From: an uncultured Clostridia bacterium
Lineage (GTDB): Bacteria > Bacillota > Clostridia > Oscillospirales > Ruminococcaceae
DNA length: 6,344 nucleotides
Direction of reading: 5' to 3'
Assembly (NCBI GenBank): GCA_946613705.1
Contig: CAMOFU010000146.1
Location: forward strand, 1-6,344
Shown here: positions 6,268 through 6,344 of the stretch, one piece after another
Numbering within the stretch: position 1 is the stretch's first letter
Layout: every line of letters begins with the position of its first letter
Made by a program: the position numbers and the translations under genes
Notes under the pieces: generated by a model
What the model was told of the DNA's origin: nothing
Seen by the model: only the letters and a program-made list of their open reading frames with translations
Databases searched by the model: none

Positions 6268-6344
6268 TTTTATCATTCCTTTGCAATTTGATTACTTATA
6301 ATACTGATGCCTTACACTGTTCTTGTATCTGAAAAAACACTCAA
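6268..6344 (-). promoter_or_regulatory. leuS upstream region (leader, cut by window end)
   Basis: This stretch holds the leuS ribosome site AAGGA (6281-6277). Further upstream is a TATTAT (-10-like) with no matching -35 at 17 nt, so I do not call a promoter. A run of six T on the minus strand (6337-6332) lies near the window edge. It could be the tail of a leader terminator, such as that of a T-box, which often controls leuS in Firmicutes. The stem and any T-box motif would lie outside the window, so this cannot be confirmed here. Confidence 0.3.

Noticed and set aside
1..6344. Mobile element, CRISPR, phage or defence system
   Set aside because: I found no direct or long inverted repeats, repeat-spacer pattern, transposase, integrase, tRNA or toxin-antitoxin pair; every gene is core housekeeping with uniform composition.

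Overview
The window looks like ordinary chromosomal DNA from a Gram-positive Firmicute. It most resembles the Clostridia, and probably a Ruminococcus-like member of the Oscillospiraceae. The clues are strong purine-rich Shine-Dalgarno sites, consensus sigma-A promoters with 17-nt spacers, an S21 gene with an HAD phosphatase of the YqeG type behind it, and the Firmicute order aroQ - Xaa-Pro peptidase - efp. The genus is an inference from overall feel and not from any marker gene. All genes read on the minus strand, so the transcription order runs from high to low coordinates.

Layout in transcription order: (1) leuS (6267-3838), a complete leucyl-tRNA synthetase, preceded by 77 nt that reach the window edge. 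(2) A 271-nt gap (3837-3567) with a weak leuS end hairpin, a textbook TTGACA-17-TATAAT promoter, and a leader of about 170 nt with small hairpins. (3) rpsU (3566-3393), ribosomal protein S21, only 57 codons. (4) A clear intrinsic terminator (3386-3348) directly before the ribosome binding site of the next gene. (5) Four genes joined by start/stop overlaps: yqeG (HAD phosphatase), an endonuclease IV-like TIM-barrel gene, aroQ (type II 3-dehydroquinase) and an M24B Xaa-Pro aminopeptidase. (6) A 161-nt gap with a good promoter, then the first 97 codons of efp, cut by the window start.

Functionally the window is about translation (LeuRS, S21, EF-P) with housekeeping metabolism and possible DNA repair in between. 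The terminator after rpsU suggests that S21 is made at a high level, and that the four downstream genes live on read-through from the rpsU promoter. EF-P has its own promoter.

Several start codons were moved from the longest open frame to the one with a proper Shine-Dalgarno: leuS 6267, yqeG 3335 and the peptidase 1527. I see no mobile element, CRISPR array, tRNA, rRNA, phage gene or defence system, and no evidence for a new biological system. The points most worth checking are unusual signature motifs in LeuRS (active site and editing site), a changed metal-site motif in the endonuclease IV-like protein, the intra-operon terminator, and the rpsU leader.
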